64,000 nucleotides of DNA, from the NCBI GenBank assembly GCA_964631725.1, contig CAZVYX010000020.1, positions 1-64,000 on the forward strand. The letters are read 5' to 3'. Source of the stretch: GCA-2731375 sp964631725 (GTDB lineage: Bacteria > Pseudomonadota > Alphaproteobacteria > GCA-2731375). Below are positions 35,056 through 43,976 of the stretch, piece by piece (positions within the stretch are counted from its first letter, which is position 1; every line of letters starts with the position of its first letter). Under the pieces are notes generated by a model that had not been told where the DNA came from, did no database searches, and saw only the letters and a program-made list of their open reading frames with translations. Position numbers and translations under genes: made by a program.

Positions 35056-35862
35056 ATGAATGATACGGCTGGCCCCGGCGGGGGCGTTAAACTGAAGATT
35101 GATGGCGCGTCGAAGAATTTCGGCGGCGTGCGCGCCGTGGTGGATGTTGGCGCCGAAATCCAGGAAGGCGAAATTTTCGCTATCATCGGCCCGAACGGCG
35201 CCGGCAAGACGACCATGCTAAACATGATCTCCGGCTTCTATCATCCGGACGAAGGCAGCATTAATTTCGAGGGCCATGACATTTCCCATATGGGGCCCTC
35301 GGAAATCGCATCCCTGGGCATTGCCCGGACCTTCCAGAACATTGCCCTGTTCCGCGGCCTGACCGTGCTGGACAATCTGATGCTGGGCCGCAACGTGCTG
35401 ATGAAGACGGGCGTGCTGTCTGCGTTCATGTATTGGGGCGCGGCGCGGCGCGAGGAGGTCGAGCATCGTGCGAAGTGCGAGGATATCATCGATTTCCTGA
35501 AATTGACCGATCTGCGCAAGACGCCGACCGGCGCTCTGGCCTACGGTTTGCAAAAGCGGGTCGAACTGGGCCGCGCCCTAGCGGCGGAGCCGCGGCTCTT
35601 GCTGCTGGATGAACCGATGGCCGGCATGAACCAGGAAGAGAAAGAGGACATGGTCCGCTATGTCCTGGATGTGAACCAGGAGTGGGGCACGACGATCGCC
35701 TTGATCGAACATGACATGGGCGTGGTGATGGATATCTCGGACCATGTGATGGTGATGGACATGGGCGAAAAAATCTCCCAGGGCACGCCGGACGAAGTGC
35801 GGGCCGACCCCAAGGTGATCGAGGCTTACCTGGGTACGACGGATCACAAGGAGGTTGCCTAA
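35056..35862 (+). CDS. livG: Liv-type ABC transporter ATPase (LivG-like)
   Basis: This 268-residue ATPase powers a branched-chain-amino-acid-type (HAAT) importer. Walker A is IIGPNGAGKTTML near residue 43, the Q-loop is ARTFQNIALF, and Walker B is LLLLDEPMAGM with the following EHDMGVV switch. The signature motif is ALAYGLQKRVELGRAL, a relaxed form of the usual LSxGQ. The LivG class is recognised by the insertion after the Q-loop. It opens an operon with the acyl-CoA synthetase-like gene three bases later. Confidence 0.93.
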   Translation: MNDTAGPGGGVKLKIDGASKNFGGVRAVVDVGAEIQEGEIFAIIGPNGAGKTTMLNMISGFYHPDEGSINFEGHDISHMGPSEIASLGIARTFQNIALFRGLTVLDNLMLGRNVLMKTGVLSAFMYWGAARREEVEHRAKCEDIIDFLKLTDLRKTPTGALAYGLQKRVELGRALAAEPRLLLLDEPMAGMNQEEKEDMVRYVLDVNQEWGTTIALIEHDMGVVMDISDHVMVMDMGEKISQGTPDEVRADPKVIEAYLGTTDHKEVA

Positions 35863-35865
35863 GCG

Positions 35866-37764
35866 ATGGCGGAGCTAGCGACATTACCGGAATGCATGCT
35901 CAACAATGCCCAGACCATGGCCGATCATCCGGCCATGCGGGTGAAGGATCTGGGCATTTGGAAGACCTACAACTGGTCCCAATATTCGGATGAAGTGCGT
36001 GCCTTTGCCATGGGCCTGGCCTCGTTGGGTTTCGGGCGCGAGGACAAACTGGGCGTTATCGGCAACAACATGCCGGCTTTGTATTGGGCGCAGGTGGCGG
36101 CGCAATGCCTCGGTGGCATGGCGGTGCCGGTCTATCAGGATTCAATCGCCAAGGAGTTGGCCTTCGTGCTGCGCCATTCCGAGGCCAAGGTGATCGTGGC
36201 CGAGGATCAGGAGCAGGTCGACAAGATCATCTCGATCAAGGACGAGCTGCCGAACCTGGAATGGCTGATCTATTGCTGGCCGCGCGGCATGACCGACTAT
36301 GACGAGGATTTTCTAAGATCATTTGGCGAGGTGCAGGCCGCCGGACGCGACTTCGATAGTGCCAACGCCGGCTATTTCGATGCCGAGATCGGCAAGGGCA
36401 AGGGCAGCGATATCGGTCTGATGTGCTACACCTCCGGCACCACGGGCGACCCCAAGGGCGTGATGCTAACCCATGAGAACCTGATCTCCTGCGCCAAGAT
36501 ATTTGTCGCCAACGAAGACGTGCGCTCCGACGACGATTATCTGTCCTACCTGCCGATGGCCTGGGTTGGCGACACGGTCTACGGCCTGGTGATCAGCTTG
36601 CTGGTCGGGGCCACCAATAACTGCCCCGAAGGCCCGTCGACGGTGATGCGGGATTTGCGCGAATTGGGACCAACGGGAATGATCGCCCCGCCCGCGGTTT
36701 GGGAAGGCATGCTTTCCAATCTGCAATTGAAGGGGGCCGACGCGACACCGCTGAAACGCATGGTTTTTGGCTACTTCGCCGATGTGGCGCGGCGGATTGA
36801 GGATTTGAAATTCGAGGGCAAGGCCATCCCGACGGGCTTGGCCCTGATGGGCAAGCTGGGTGAATTCATGGTCTATGGCCCGGTTCGCGACCAACTTGGC
36901 CTGCGGCGTGCGCGCTGGTGCTACACGGGCGGTGCGCCCATGGGGCCGGATACCTTCCGTTTCTTCCGCGGCTTTGGCATCAACCTGAAGCAGGTTTATG
37001 GCATGACGGAAGTCGCCGGTCTGGTCAGTCTGCAGCCCGATGATCAGGCCAGTCCCGATACGGTCGGGCGGCCATGCCCCGGTATCGAGGTACGGATCGG
37101 TGAAAACAGCGAGGTTCAGGTCAAGAGCGGCGGCGTCTTTGCCGGCTATTTCCGCCAGGAGGAAAAAACCGCCGAGGCGATGTCCGAGGACGGCTGGTTC
37201 CGTACCGGCGATGCCGGCCTGCTGGATGAAAATGGCCATCTGGTCATCATCGACCGGGCCAAGGATGTGGGTAAACTGGGCGACGGCACGCCCTATGCGC
37301 CGCAATTCATCGAGTTGAAGCTGAAATTCAGCCCCTACATCAACGAAGTGGTCTCGTTTGGCGACGGGCACCCGTTTATTTCCGCCATGGTGGCGATCGA
37401 TTTCGAGACCGTGGGCAAATGGGCCGAAGGCAAGGGCCTGCCTTATACCAACTACATGGATCTGAGCCAGAAGCCGGAAGTCCTGGAACTGGTCGCGGAT
37501 GAGGTCCGCAAGGTCAACCAGGGCCTGCCGGCGGTCTCGCAGGTGAAGCGTTTCTTGTCGTTGAGCAAGGATCTCGACGCCGACGACAACGAGATTACCC
37601 GCACCCGCAAACTGCGGCGCGGTTTCATCGCCGAGAAATACGGCCCGGTGATCGAAGCAATTTATGGTGACCGAAAAGAGGTCGAGTTGAGCTTGGCCGT
37701 GACCTTTGAAGATGGCAGTGAAGCGCACGTCGACTCCCGCATGACGATCCTGGATGCGGCCTAG
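35866..37764 (+). CDS. AMP-dependent acyl-CoA synthetase (long-chain type) inside the Liv operon
   Basis: This 632-residue adenylate-forming enzyme activates a carboxylic acid to acyl-AMP and then to acyl-CoA. The P-loop is MCYTSGTTGDPKGVMLTHEN near residue 190, the A5-type motif is KQVYGMTEVAG, A7 is DGWFRTGDAGLLDENG, and the hinge lysine region continues with the long-chain (FadD15-like) C-terminus ITRTRKLRRGFIAEKY. Its start lies behind GGAGG, three bases past the livG stop, and it precedes livH. Lying inside the transporter operon, it probably activates the imported acid; the acid is unknown. Confidence 0.93.
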   Translation: MAELATLPECMLNNAQTMADHPAMRVKDLGIWKTYNWSQYSDEVRAFAMGLASLGFGREDKLGVIGNNMPALYWAQVAAQCLGGMAVPVYQDSIAKELAFVLRHSEAKVIVAEDQEQVDKIISIKDELPNLEWLIYCWPRGMTDYDEDFLRSFGEVQAAGRDFDSANAGYFDAEIGKGKGSDIGLMCYTSGTTGDPKGVMLTHENLISCAKIFVANEDVRSDDDYLSYLPMAWVGDTVYGLVISLLVGATNNCPEGPSTVMRDLRELGPTGMIAPPAVWEGMLSNLQLKGADATPLKRMVFGYFADVARRIEDLKFEGKAIPTGLALMGKLGEFMVYGPVRDQLGLRRARWCYTGGAPMGPDTFRFFRGFGINLKQVYGMTEVAGLVSLQPDDQASPDTVGRPCPGIEVRIGENSEVQVKSGGVFAGYFRQEEKTAEAMSEDGWFRTGDAGLLDENGHLVIIDRAKDVGKLGDGTPYAPQFIELKLKFSPYINEVVSFGDGHPFISAMVAIDFETVGKWAEGKGLPYTNYMDLSQKPEVLELVADEVRKVNQGLPAVSQVKRFLSLSKDLDADDNEITRTRKLRRGFIAEKYGPVIEAIYGDRKEVELSLAVTFEDGSEAHVDSRMTILDAA

Positions 37765-37778
37765 GAGAGAATTACGTT

Positions 37779-38669
37779 ATGGAATGGCAGTTTCTTTTTG
37801 AATTGACGGTCAACGGCCTGTTGACGGGCATGATGTACGCCCTGATCGCCGTCGGCTTTGTCCTGATCTACAAATCCACGGACGCGATCAACTTCGCGCA
37901 AGGCGAATTCGTCATGATCGCGGCCATCGTGGTGGCGGGCATGGCGGCCAACTACGGCTTTCCCATGGTGGCGGCAATTGGCGTCGGACTGCTGTTCATG
38001 ATCGTCTTTAACTTCGCCCTGGAGCGGATCGTGCTGCGGCCGATGATTGGCCGCCCCGTGGTCTCGATCATCATGGCCACCATCGGCCTGGCGTTGGTCT
38101 TGCAGGGTGCGGGCCCATTGGTCTTTGGCGCCGGCACGCGGCCGCTGGATATCGGCGTGCCCGACGAACCGTTGATCATCGGGCCGTTGTTCATGACCCC
38201 GATTGATGTGGTCGGGGCCGGCATTTCGATCGTATTCCTGGCCGTTTTCGGCTGGTTCTTCATGAAAAGCCGCAAGGGCGTCGCGATGCGGGCCGTGGCC
38301 GACAGTCACATGATCTCCATGGCCATGGGCATCAACGTGGAACGCTATTTCGCCCTCGCCTGGATCCTGGCCGGTGTCGTGGCGTTGTTGGGCGGCCTGG
38401 TTTGGGGCAGCGCCATCGGCGTTGATACCCAGATGGCGGCGCTGGGCTTGAAAGTGTTCCCCGTGGTGATCCTGGGCGGCTTGGACTCGATAATCGGCGT
38501 TGTCGTCGGCGGCCTGCTCATTGGCCTTTGCGAGGCTTTGGCCGCCGGCTATATCGACGAATTCGTCGGCGGTGGAACCAAGGACTTTACCCCTTATGTG
38601 CTAATGATCCTGGTGCTGATGTTCAGGCCGTACGGAATTTTTGGCAAACCGATCATCGAGAGGATCTAA
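37779..38669 (+). CDS. livH: Liv-type ABC transporter permease (LivH-like)
   Basis: This 296-residue inner-membrane protein has about eight hydrophobic segments and the LivH start LTVNGLLTGMMYALIAVGFV followed by the strongly conserved DAINFAQGEFVM motif. GLKVFPVVILGGLDSIIG marks the cytoplasmic coupling region. It forms the translocation pathway together with the following LivM-like protein. GGAGAG precedes the ATG, and the stop overlaps the region of the next start by a five-base gap, showing tight coupling. Confidence 0.95.
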   Translation: MEWQFLFELTVNGLLTGMMYALIAVGFVLIYKSTDAINFAQGEFVMIAAIVVAGMAANYGFPMVAAIGVGLLFMIVFNFALERIVLRPMIGRPVVSIIMATIGLALVLQGAGPLVFGAGTRPLDIGVPDEPLIIGPLFMTPIDVVGAGISIVFLAVFGWFFMKSRKGVAMRAVADSHMISMAMGINVERYFALAWILAGVVALLGGLVWGSAIGVDTQMAALGLKVFPVVILGGLDSIIGVVVGGLLIGLCEALAAGYIDEFVGGGTKDFTPYVLMILVLMFRPYGIFGKPIIERI

Positions 38670-38673
38670 GCCA

Positions 38674-39741
38674 ATGTTCCACCGGGAAAGCGGTTATTTC
38701 AAAACCACCTACCAGGCCGATATGGCGCTGTATCCGTTGCCCATTGGGCGCTACGCGATTATCGCGGTCGGGGTGGTATTCTTCATACTTTGCCCCTATT
38801 ACCTAGATGAATATTATCTTTCGATCATCAACCTGGTCGCGATTGCCGTCGTCGGCGCCCTCGGCCTGAACATTCTGGTCGGCTATACCAACCAGATTTC
38901 GATCGGTCATGCGGCGTTCATGTCCGTCGGCGCCTATACCGCGGCGAATTTGGCGACCAAGCTGGATCTGCCGTTCTGGATTACCCTGCCGGCGGGCGGT
39001 GCCATGGCGGCCCTGATCGGCATGTTGGTGGGTATCCCGTCGCTGCGCATCAAGGGTCTGTATCTGGCCATCGCCACCTTGGCGGCGCAGTTCATCATCG
39101 AATGGATCATCAACCATACGCCCGCCATCAGCGGCGGCGTCGCAGCCTCGATCGAAATGCCGCGGCCGGTTTTCTTCGGCATGAAACTGGCGAACCAGGC
39201 GGAGCTGTACTATTTCCTGATCGTCATCGCGGCGATTGCCATCCTAGGTGCCTTGAACCTGGTCCGCAGTCGCATTGGGCGTTCCTTTATCGCCATCCGT
39301 GACCAGGAAATCGCCGCCGAAATCATTGGTATCAACGTCTTCAAGACCAAATTGATCGCCTTTGGTATTTCGTCGTTCTATGCCGGTGTCTGCGGCGTCA
39401 TGTACACCTACTATTTGGGTGTCGCCAACTACGAGAATTTTCAGTTGATCACCTCGATCGACTATTTGGCGATGGTCATTATCGGCGGCCTCGGCTCGGT
39501 CCTGGGCTCAATTTTTGGCGCCATCTTTATCACCATGCTGCCCATCGTGATCCGTCTGGTCATGGAGTCGGTGGGTACGATTTTCGTTGACGACGCCGCG
39601 TTGGCGCAAGTGATTGCCCAGTTCCGTCTGATTATATTTGGCGGGCTGATTATCGTGTTCCTGATCGTGGAACCCGATGGTCTGGCTAAACTGTGGCAAA
39701 ATATCCGGAATTATTTCCGGTTCTGGCCATTTTCCTATTGA
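38674..39741 (+). CDS. livM: Liv-type ABC transporter permease (LivM-like)
   Basis: This 355-residue partner permease has the LivM features GLNILVGYTNQISIGHAAFM and SIDYLAMVIIGGLGSVLGSI with about nine hydrophobic segments. The C-terminus is long and aromatic (NIRNYFRFWPF). An in-frame TTG upstream would overlap livH; the ATG behind GAGAGGATC was preferred. It completes the membrane part of the importer and is followed by the binding protein. Confidence 0.95.
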   Translation: MFHRESGYFKTTYQADMALYPLPIGRYAIIAVGVVFFILCPYYLDEYYLSIINLVAIAVVGALGLNILVGYTNQISIGHAAFMSVGAYTAANLATKLDLPFWITLPAGGAMAALIGMLVGIPSLRIKGLYLAIATLAAQFIIEWIINHTPAISGGVAASIEMPRPVFFGMKLANQAELYYFLIVIAAIAILGALNLVRSRIGRSFIAIRDQEIAAEIIGINVFKTKLIAFGISSFYAGVCGVMYTYYLGVANYENFQLITSIDYLAMVIIGGLGSVLGSIFGAIFITMLPIVIRLVMESVGTIFVDDAALAQVIAQFRLIIFGGLIIVFLIVEPDGLAKLWQNIRNYFRFWPFSY

Positions 39742-39809
39742 GTTCGCGTTAGGGGAGAAGGCACTCTTAAGTCTCGAAGTAGGTTTTATTCCAACCAGGG
39801 AGGTAAAGG

Positions 39810-41048
39810 ATGAAACATTTAAGAACGGGCCTATTGGCGGCCGGTATGGCATTGAGCGCCACCACGATGGTGGCGACGACGGCCACCGCCAAGGATCTGG
39901 TCATCGGCATGGCGTGCGACCGCACGGGGCCGACACAAACGGTGGGGGTTGTTCTTTGCCCCGCCTATCATGACTACGTAAAACTGGTCAATTCCAAGGG
40001 CGGCCTCATGGGCAACAAGGTAAAGGTTGTCGAGATCGACACCCAGTACAAGGTGCCCGCCTCGGTCGAAGCCTATCAGCGTTTCAAGAAAGAGGGCGCG
40101 GTTGTTGTCGCCCTTTGGGGAACGCCGATGACCCAGGCGATCACGCCGAACCTGAATGCCGACAAGATCCCTGGCACCAGCCCAGGCTTCGGTACGGCAG
40201 CCGCGGCCAATGGCGTAAAGTATCCCTATCTGTTCCCCATGGCGGCCTCTTATTGGTCCCAGGCCGGCGCGGCGGTAACTTTCGCCAAGGCTGAATTGGG
40301 CGGCAACATCAAGGGCAAGAAGATCGCCTATATCTTCTACGATAACCCGGCGGGTCGGGAACCGATTCCGGTGCTCGAAAAATTGGCGAAGATGGAAGCT
40401 TTCGAGCTGAAGAAATTCGCCATTCCCCCACCAGGCGTGGAAATGAAAGTCCAGGTGCAGGACATCGTTCGCCGCTACCGCGCGGATTTCGTTCTCAGCC
40501 ATCTCTTCGGTAAGGGACCGGCCGTGCACATCAAGGAATTCAAGCGCATGGGCTATCCGCTGAAAAAACTGCTGTCCTTCGTTTGGGGCGCCGGTGAAGC
40601 GGACATCAATGGCGCCGGCGGCTGGGCCAAGGCCCAGGGCTACAACGCCTTGAACTTCGCTGGCGTGGGTTCCAACTATGGGGTTCTCGACGAGATCAAG
40701 GCCCTCTACAAGAAGGAAGGCAAGACCGGACCCAAGGAAATGGCCTCCACCGTGTACTACAACCGTGGCATCCTGGCCGCGGCGGTGCATCTGAAAGCCA
40801 TGGAATTGGCCGTCAAGGCCAAGGGCAGCGGTGACATTAACGGCACCGATGTGCAAAAGGGCTTCCTGGCGATCAAGGACTTCAAGCTTGGCGGTATTCT
40901 GCCACCCTTGGATTTCACCGACATCGATCATGAAGGCGGCGGCTGGGCCCGCGTCTTCCGGGTCGAAGGGGACAATTTCGTTCCCGCCAGTGATTGGATC
41001 CGCGGCTATCGCGACGTCGTTATCCAGATGCTGAAGGAAGACCACTAG
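39810..41048 (+). CDS. periplasmic substrate-binding protein of the Liv-type transporter
   Basis: This 412-residue protein has a signal peptide of about 27 residues (KHLRTGLLAAGMALSATTMV, cleavage after ATA) and a type I periplasmic-binding fold seen in DLVIGMACDRTGPTQTVG, KVKVVEIDTQYKVP and AVVVALWGTPMTQAI. The family (Peripla_BP_6) binds amino acids, amides, aromatic acids and short carboxylates. The associated acyl-CoA synthetases make an organic acid more likely than leucine, but no binding residue here proves it. A strong GGGAGG precedes the start and a hairpin terminator follows. Confidence 0.93.
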   Translation: MKHLRTGLLAAGMALSATTMVATTATAKDLVIGMACDRTGPTQTVGVVLCPAYHDYVKLVNSKGGLMGNKVKVVEIDTQYKVPASVEAYQRFKKEGAVVVALWGTPMTQAITPNLNADKIPGTSPGFGTAAAANGVKYPYLFPMAASYWSQAGAAVTFAKAELGGNIKGKKIAYIFYDNPAGREPIPVLEKLAKMEAFELKKFAIPPPGVEMKVQVQDIVRRYRADFVLSHLFGKGPAVHIKEFKRMGYPLKKLLSFVWGAGEADINGAGGWAKAQGYNALNFAGVGSNYGVLDEIKALYKKEGKTGPKEMASTVYYNRGILAAAVHLKAMELAVKAKGSGDINGTDVQKGFLAIKDFKLGGILPPLDFTDIDHEGGGWARVFRVEGDNFVPASDWIRGYRDVVIQMLKEDH

Positions 41049-41059
41049 GATCTAACTTT

Positions 41060-41098
41060 CGGTGGCCGGTTCCAGTTGGGCCGGCCACCGTACTTTTT
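41060..41098 (+). terminator. intrinsic terminator/attenuator between binding protein and livF
   Basis: CGGTGGCCGG and CCGGCCACCG form a perfect ten-base stem with an 11-base loop, followed by TACTTTTT. Lying inside the operon just behind the binding-protein gene, it probably lets that protein be made in excess over the downstream ATPase. Confidence 0.8.
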
Positions 41099-41141
41099 AC
41101 ATTTATCCCGCCAACATTTTTCATCAAGATTGAGTTTCCGC

Positions 41142-41930
41142 ATGCTGGTTCTGAATAATATTGAGGTTATCTTCGATAACGTCATTCTGGTTCTCAAGGG
41201 CATTTCGATTGAGGCCAAGGAAGGCGCCATCACGACCATTTTGGGCGCCAATGGCGCCGGCAAGACAACCACGTTGAAGGGCATTTCCGGCCTGTTGCGG
41301 CCGGAGCGTGGCGATGTGACCCGCGGGAATATCGAGTTCAACGGTGAGCGGATTGACCGCCTGACGGCGCATGAAATCGTCGATTTAGGCATCGTTCAGG
41401 TGTTCGAGGGACGTCAGGTTTTCGAGCATCTGACGGCGGAAGAAAATCTGATCGCCGGCGGCCATATCGTCTCCAACGCGGTCATGCGGCGGAATCTGGA
41501 AAAGGTTTACGAATATTTTCCCCGCGTCTACGAGCGGCGCGACGTGCAGGCCGGCTATCTTTCGGGTGGTGAGCAGCAGATGCTGGTCATTGGCCGGGCC
41601 CTGATGTCGGATCCCAAGGTGATCCTGTTTGACGAGCCGTCCTTGGGATTGGCGCCGATGATCATCGAGGAGATCTTCGGCATTATCAAACGGTTGAACG
41701 AGCAGGAAAATGTGACCGTCCTGTTGGTTGAGCAGAATGCCACCCTGGCCCTGGAAATCGCCGAATTCGGCTACGTCATGGAGAACGGCTCCATCGTTTT
41801 GGAAGGCCCGGCGGAAGCCCTGCGTGAAAATGCCGATATCAAGGAATTTTACCTGGGCATCTCCAGCGGCGAAAAGAAGAGCTTCCGTGACGTCAAGCAT
41901 TACCGCCGGCGCAAACGTTGGTTGGGTTAA
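41142..41930 (+). CDS. livF: Liv-type ABC transporter ATPase (LivF-like)
   Basis: This 262-residue second ATPase has Walker A ILGANGAGKTTTLKGISG, the LivF-type Q-loop QVFEGRQVFEHLTAEENL, the signature YLSGGEQQMLVIGRAL and Walker B VILFDEPSLGLAP with VLLVEQNA. It pairs with LivG to drive transport. The ATG beginning MLVLNNIEVIF was chosen; the frame is open further back into the terminator and is not coding there. It lies downstream of an intra-operon terminator, so its expression is probably lower than that of the binding protein. Confidence 0.94.
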   Translation: MLVLNNIEVIFDNVILVLKGISIEAKEGAITTILGANGAGKTTTLKGISGLLRPERGDVTRGNIEFNGERIDRLTAHEIVDLGIVQVFEGRQVFEHLTAEENLIAGGHIVSNAVMRRNLEKVYEYFPRVYERRDVQAGYLSGGEQQMLVIGRALMSDPKVILFDEPSLGLAPMIIEEIFGIIKRLNEQENVTVLLVEQNATLALEIAEFGYVMENGSIVLEGPAEALRENADIKEFYLGISSGEKKSFRDVKHYRRRKRWLG

Positions 41931-42101
41931 GCCGGGCCGATCACGGAACGATCTGAACCCAATGGATCATTTGCCCGGCCGCAACGGCGGCGAGGCTGAA
42001 TTTGCAATTTGATGGGGGTGGTATGTCGGCCAGGGTAATCTGGCCGGATAGTGCTATTTTGTGTACGTTTTGGTGATCGGTTAAAGGACGAGGATGGAGC
42101 C

Positions 42102-43346
42102 ATGAGCAGCGCCGACGAATTCTATGATGATCTGGAGATCCGCGACCCAGCCCAGCGTGAAGAACAATTGATGGCGCAGTTGTCGGCCCAGTTGGCTCAT
42201 GCCAAGGCGAATTCCGCCCACTATGGCGAGATTTTCGCGGATCTGGACCCGGGCGAAATCAACAGCCGGGAAGCCCTGGCCAAACTGCCCGTGACGCGCA
42301 AGTCGGATTTGGCGGCGCTACAGAAGAAGACGCCGCCTCTGGGTGGCATCAATACCGTGCCGCTGTCGGAGCTGTCGCATATCTTCGCCTCGCCCGGCGG
42401 GTTGTACGAACCCGACGCCGACCGCAAGGATTATTGGCGCTATGCCCGCGCCTTGTGGGCCGCCGGCGTGCGCCCCGGGCACATCGTTCACAACACCTTT
42501 TCCTATCACCTGACGCCGGCGGCCATGCTGGTGGAAAACGGTTGCCGGGCCATTGGTTGTCCCGTGGTGCCGGGTGGTGTTGGCAATACGGAAATACAGA
42601 TCCAGTTGATGGCCGATCTGAAGCCGGATTTCTTTATCGGCACGCCGTCGTTTCTGCGCATCGTTCTGACCAAGGCGAAGGAGCTGGGTCACGATCTGTC
42701 GAACCTGAAAAACGGCCTTGTCGGGGCCGAGGCCCTGCCGCCCAGCCTGCGCCAGGAACTCGCCGATCTCGGCGTCTCTGTGCTGCAGGGCTACGGCACC
42801 GCCGATCTGGGCAACGTCGCCTATGAATCCAAGGCCGTCGACGGCATGATCATTGACGAAGGTGTGGTCCTGGAAATCGTCGAACCCGGCAGCGGCACGC
42901 CGGTGGCCGAAGGCGAGGTCGGTGAAGTGGTGGTGACCACCCTGAACCCAACCTACCCCCTGACCCGCTTCGCAACCGGCGATCTGTCCGCCTTGATGCC
43001 GGGTATCAGTCCCTGCGGCCGCACCAATATGCGCATTCGCGGCTGGATGGGCCGGGCCGATCAGTCGACCAAGTTCAAGGGCATGTTCGTCCATCCCTCC
43101 GCCATCATGCAGATCGCCGGACGCCATCCGGAGATTACCAAGGCGCGGTTGGTCATTACCTCGGAAAACAATAACGACTCCATGACCTTGAAATTTGCCT
43201 CGCCTGGCGGCGATGCCGCGCTCGCGGCGGCGGTCGAGGAATCAATCCGAGCCGTGTTGAAGCTTGGCGGTGGGGCAGAATTGGTCGATGCCGACAGTCT
43301 GCCCGACGACGGCCTGGTGATTGAGGACGCGCGCAGTTACGAATAA
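42102..43346 (+). CDS. PaaK-like phenylacetate-CoA ligase family protein
   Basis: This 414-residue adenylate-forming protein has the PaaK architecture: a short N-terminus (YDDLEIRDPAQREEQLMAQL), the region HNTFSYHLTPAAM, VGAEALPPSLRQELAD, the A5-like YGTADLGNVAYE and a C-terminal domain with GRADQSTKFKGMFVHPSAI. The usual Ser-Ser-Gly-Thr-Thr-Gly P-loop is instead FASPGGLYEPDADR, so adenylation may differ from PaaK. It probably acts on the product or a sister substrate of the transporter. GGACGAGGATGGAG precedes the ATG. Confidence 0.87.
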   Translation: MSSADEFYDDLEIRDPAQREEQLMAQLSAQLAHAKANSAHYGEIFADLDPGEINSREALAKLPVTRKSDLAALQKKTPPLGGINTVPLSELSHIFASPGGLYEPDADRKDYWRYARALWAAGVRPGHIVHNTFSYHLTPAAMLVENGCRAIGCPVVPGGVGNTEIQIQLMADLKPDFFIGTPSFLRIVLTKAKELGHDLSNLKNGLVGAEALPPSLRQELADLGVSVLQGYGTADLGNVAYESKAVDGMIIDEGVVLEIVEPGSGTPVAEGEVGEVVVTTLNPTYPLTRFATGDLSALMPGISPCGRTNMRIRGWMGRADQSTKFKGMFVHPSAIMQIAGRHPEITKARLVITSENNNDSMTLKFASPGGDAALAAAVEESIRAVLKLGGGAELVDADSLPDDGLVIEDARSYE

Positions 43347-43366
43347 CGCTGACAGCGGAGGGCGCC

Positions 43367-43834
43367 ATGGATGATTTTCTGCTGGCGCGCATCGTGCACG
43401 TGCTGGGTGTGGTTTTGTGGATCGGCGGTGTCGCGTTCGTCACCATGGTGCTGTTGCCGGGCATGAAGCGCATAGGGGCGCCTGGTGAGCGGGTCGCCCT
43501 TTTCGAACGCATGGAAGGCGGCTTCGCCTGGCAATCCCGCCTGACCACCCTGCTGACCGGCGCCTCGGGCTTCTATATGCTGTATGTCTTGGATGCTTGG
43601 GATCGTTACGGCGACCCCGGCTATTGGTGGCTGCACGCCATGTCGGTGATCTGGCTGATCTTCACCCTGATGCTGTTCGTGCTGGAGCCCTTGGTGCTGC
43701 ACAAATGGTTCGAACGCCGGGCCCGGGAGCAGCCCGAGAGCACCTTGGCCTTGATCCAGCGCCTGCATTGGGTTTTGCTAGCGGCCAGCCTGATCACCGT
43801 GGCCGGCGCGGTCGCCGGGGTGCATGGAGGTTAG
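43367..43834 (+). CDS. small four-helix membrane protein (CopD/HemJ-like size class)
   Basis: This 155-residue protein has four hydrophobic segments (for example RIVHVLGVVLWIGGVAFVTM and VLLAASLITVAGAVAGV) with histidines in or near the first helix, the second loop (WWLHAMS), LHKWF and RLHW. Histidines at helix ends suggest heme or metal binding, as in small CopD- or HemJ-like proteins, but I cannot assign a family. It is the last gene of the transport operon and its TAG stop is formed by a palindromic repeat. Confidence 0.6.
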   Translation: MDDFLLARIVHVLGVVLWIGGVAFVTMVLLPGMKRIGAPGERVALFERMEGGFAWQSRLTTLLTGASGFYMLYVLDAWDRYGDPGYWWLHAMSVIWLIFTLMLFVLEPLVLHKWFERRAREQPESTLALIQRLHWVLLAASLITVAGAVAGVHGG

Positions 43835-43949
43835 AGCAATTTTCAATTAACCGGAGTCGCCACCAAGGCCTGATTGGCGCGACTTAAGTAATTGGTTCAA
43901 TTGCTCTTTTCTTAAGAGTCCGGGCTTGTTTAGAAGAAACATGCTCTAG
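43831..43949. repeat. composite palindromic repeat, copy 1
   Basis: The element starts TAGAGCAATTTTCAATTAA, contains an AGTCGC/GCGACT inner stem, reaches an inverted AATTGCTCT at 43907, and ends with TTAAGAGTCC...ATGCTCTAGGG. Read in reverse it aligns end to end with copy 2 near 52.7 kb (shared CCCTAGAGCA, TCTTC, AAGAGCAATTGAA, TTGAAAATTGCTCTA) but holds about 25 extra bases. The first TAG is the stop codon of the upstream membrane protein gene. It lies in the gap before the cyclase gene. Confidence 0.85.
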
Positions 43950-43976
43950 GGATGTTGGGGAAATTGGGGTTGGACC

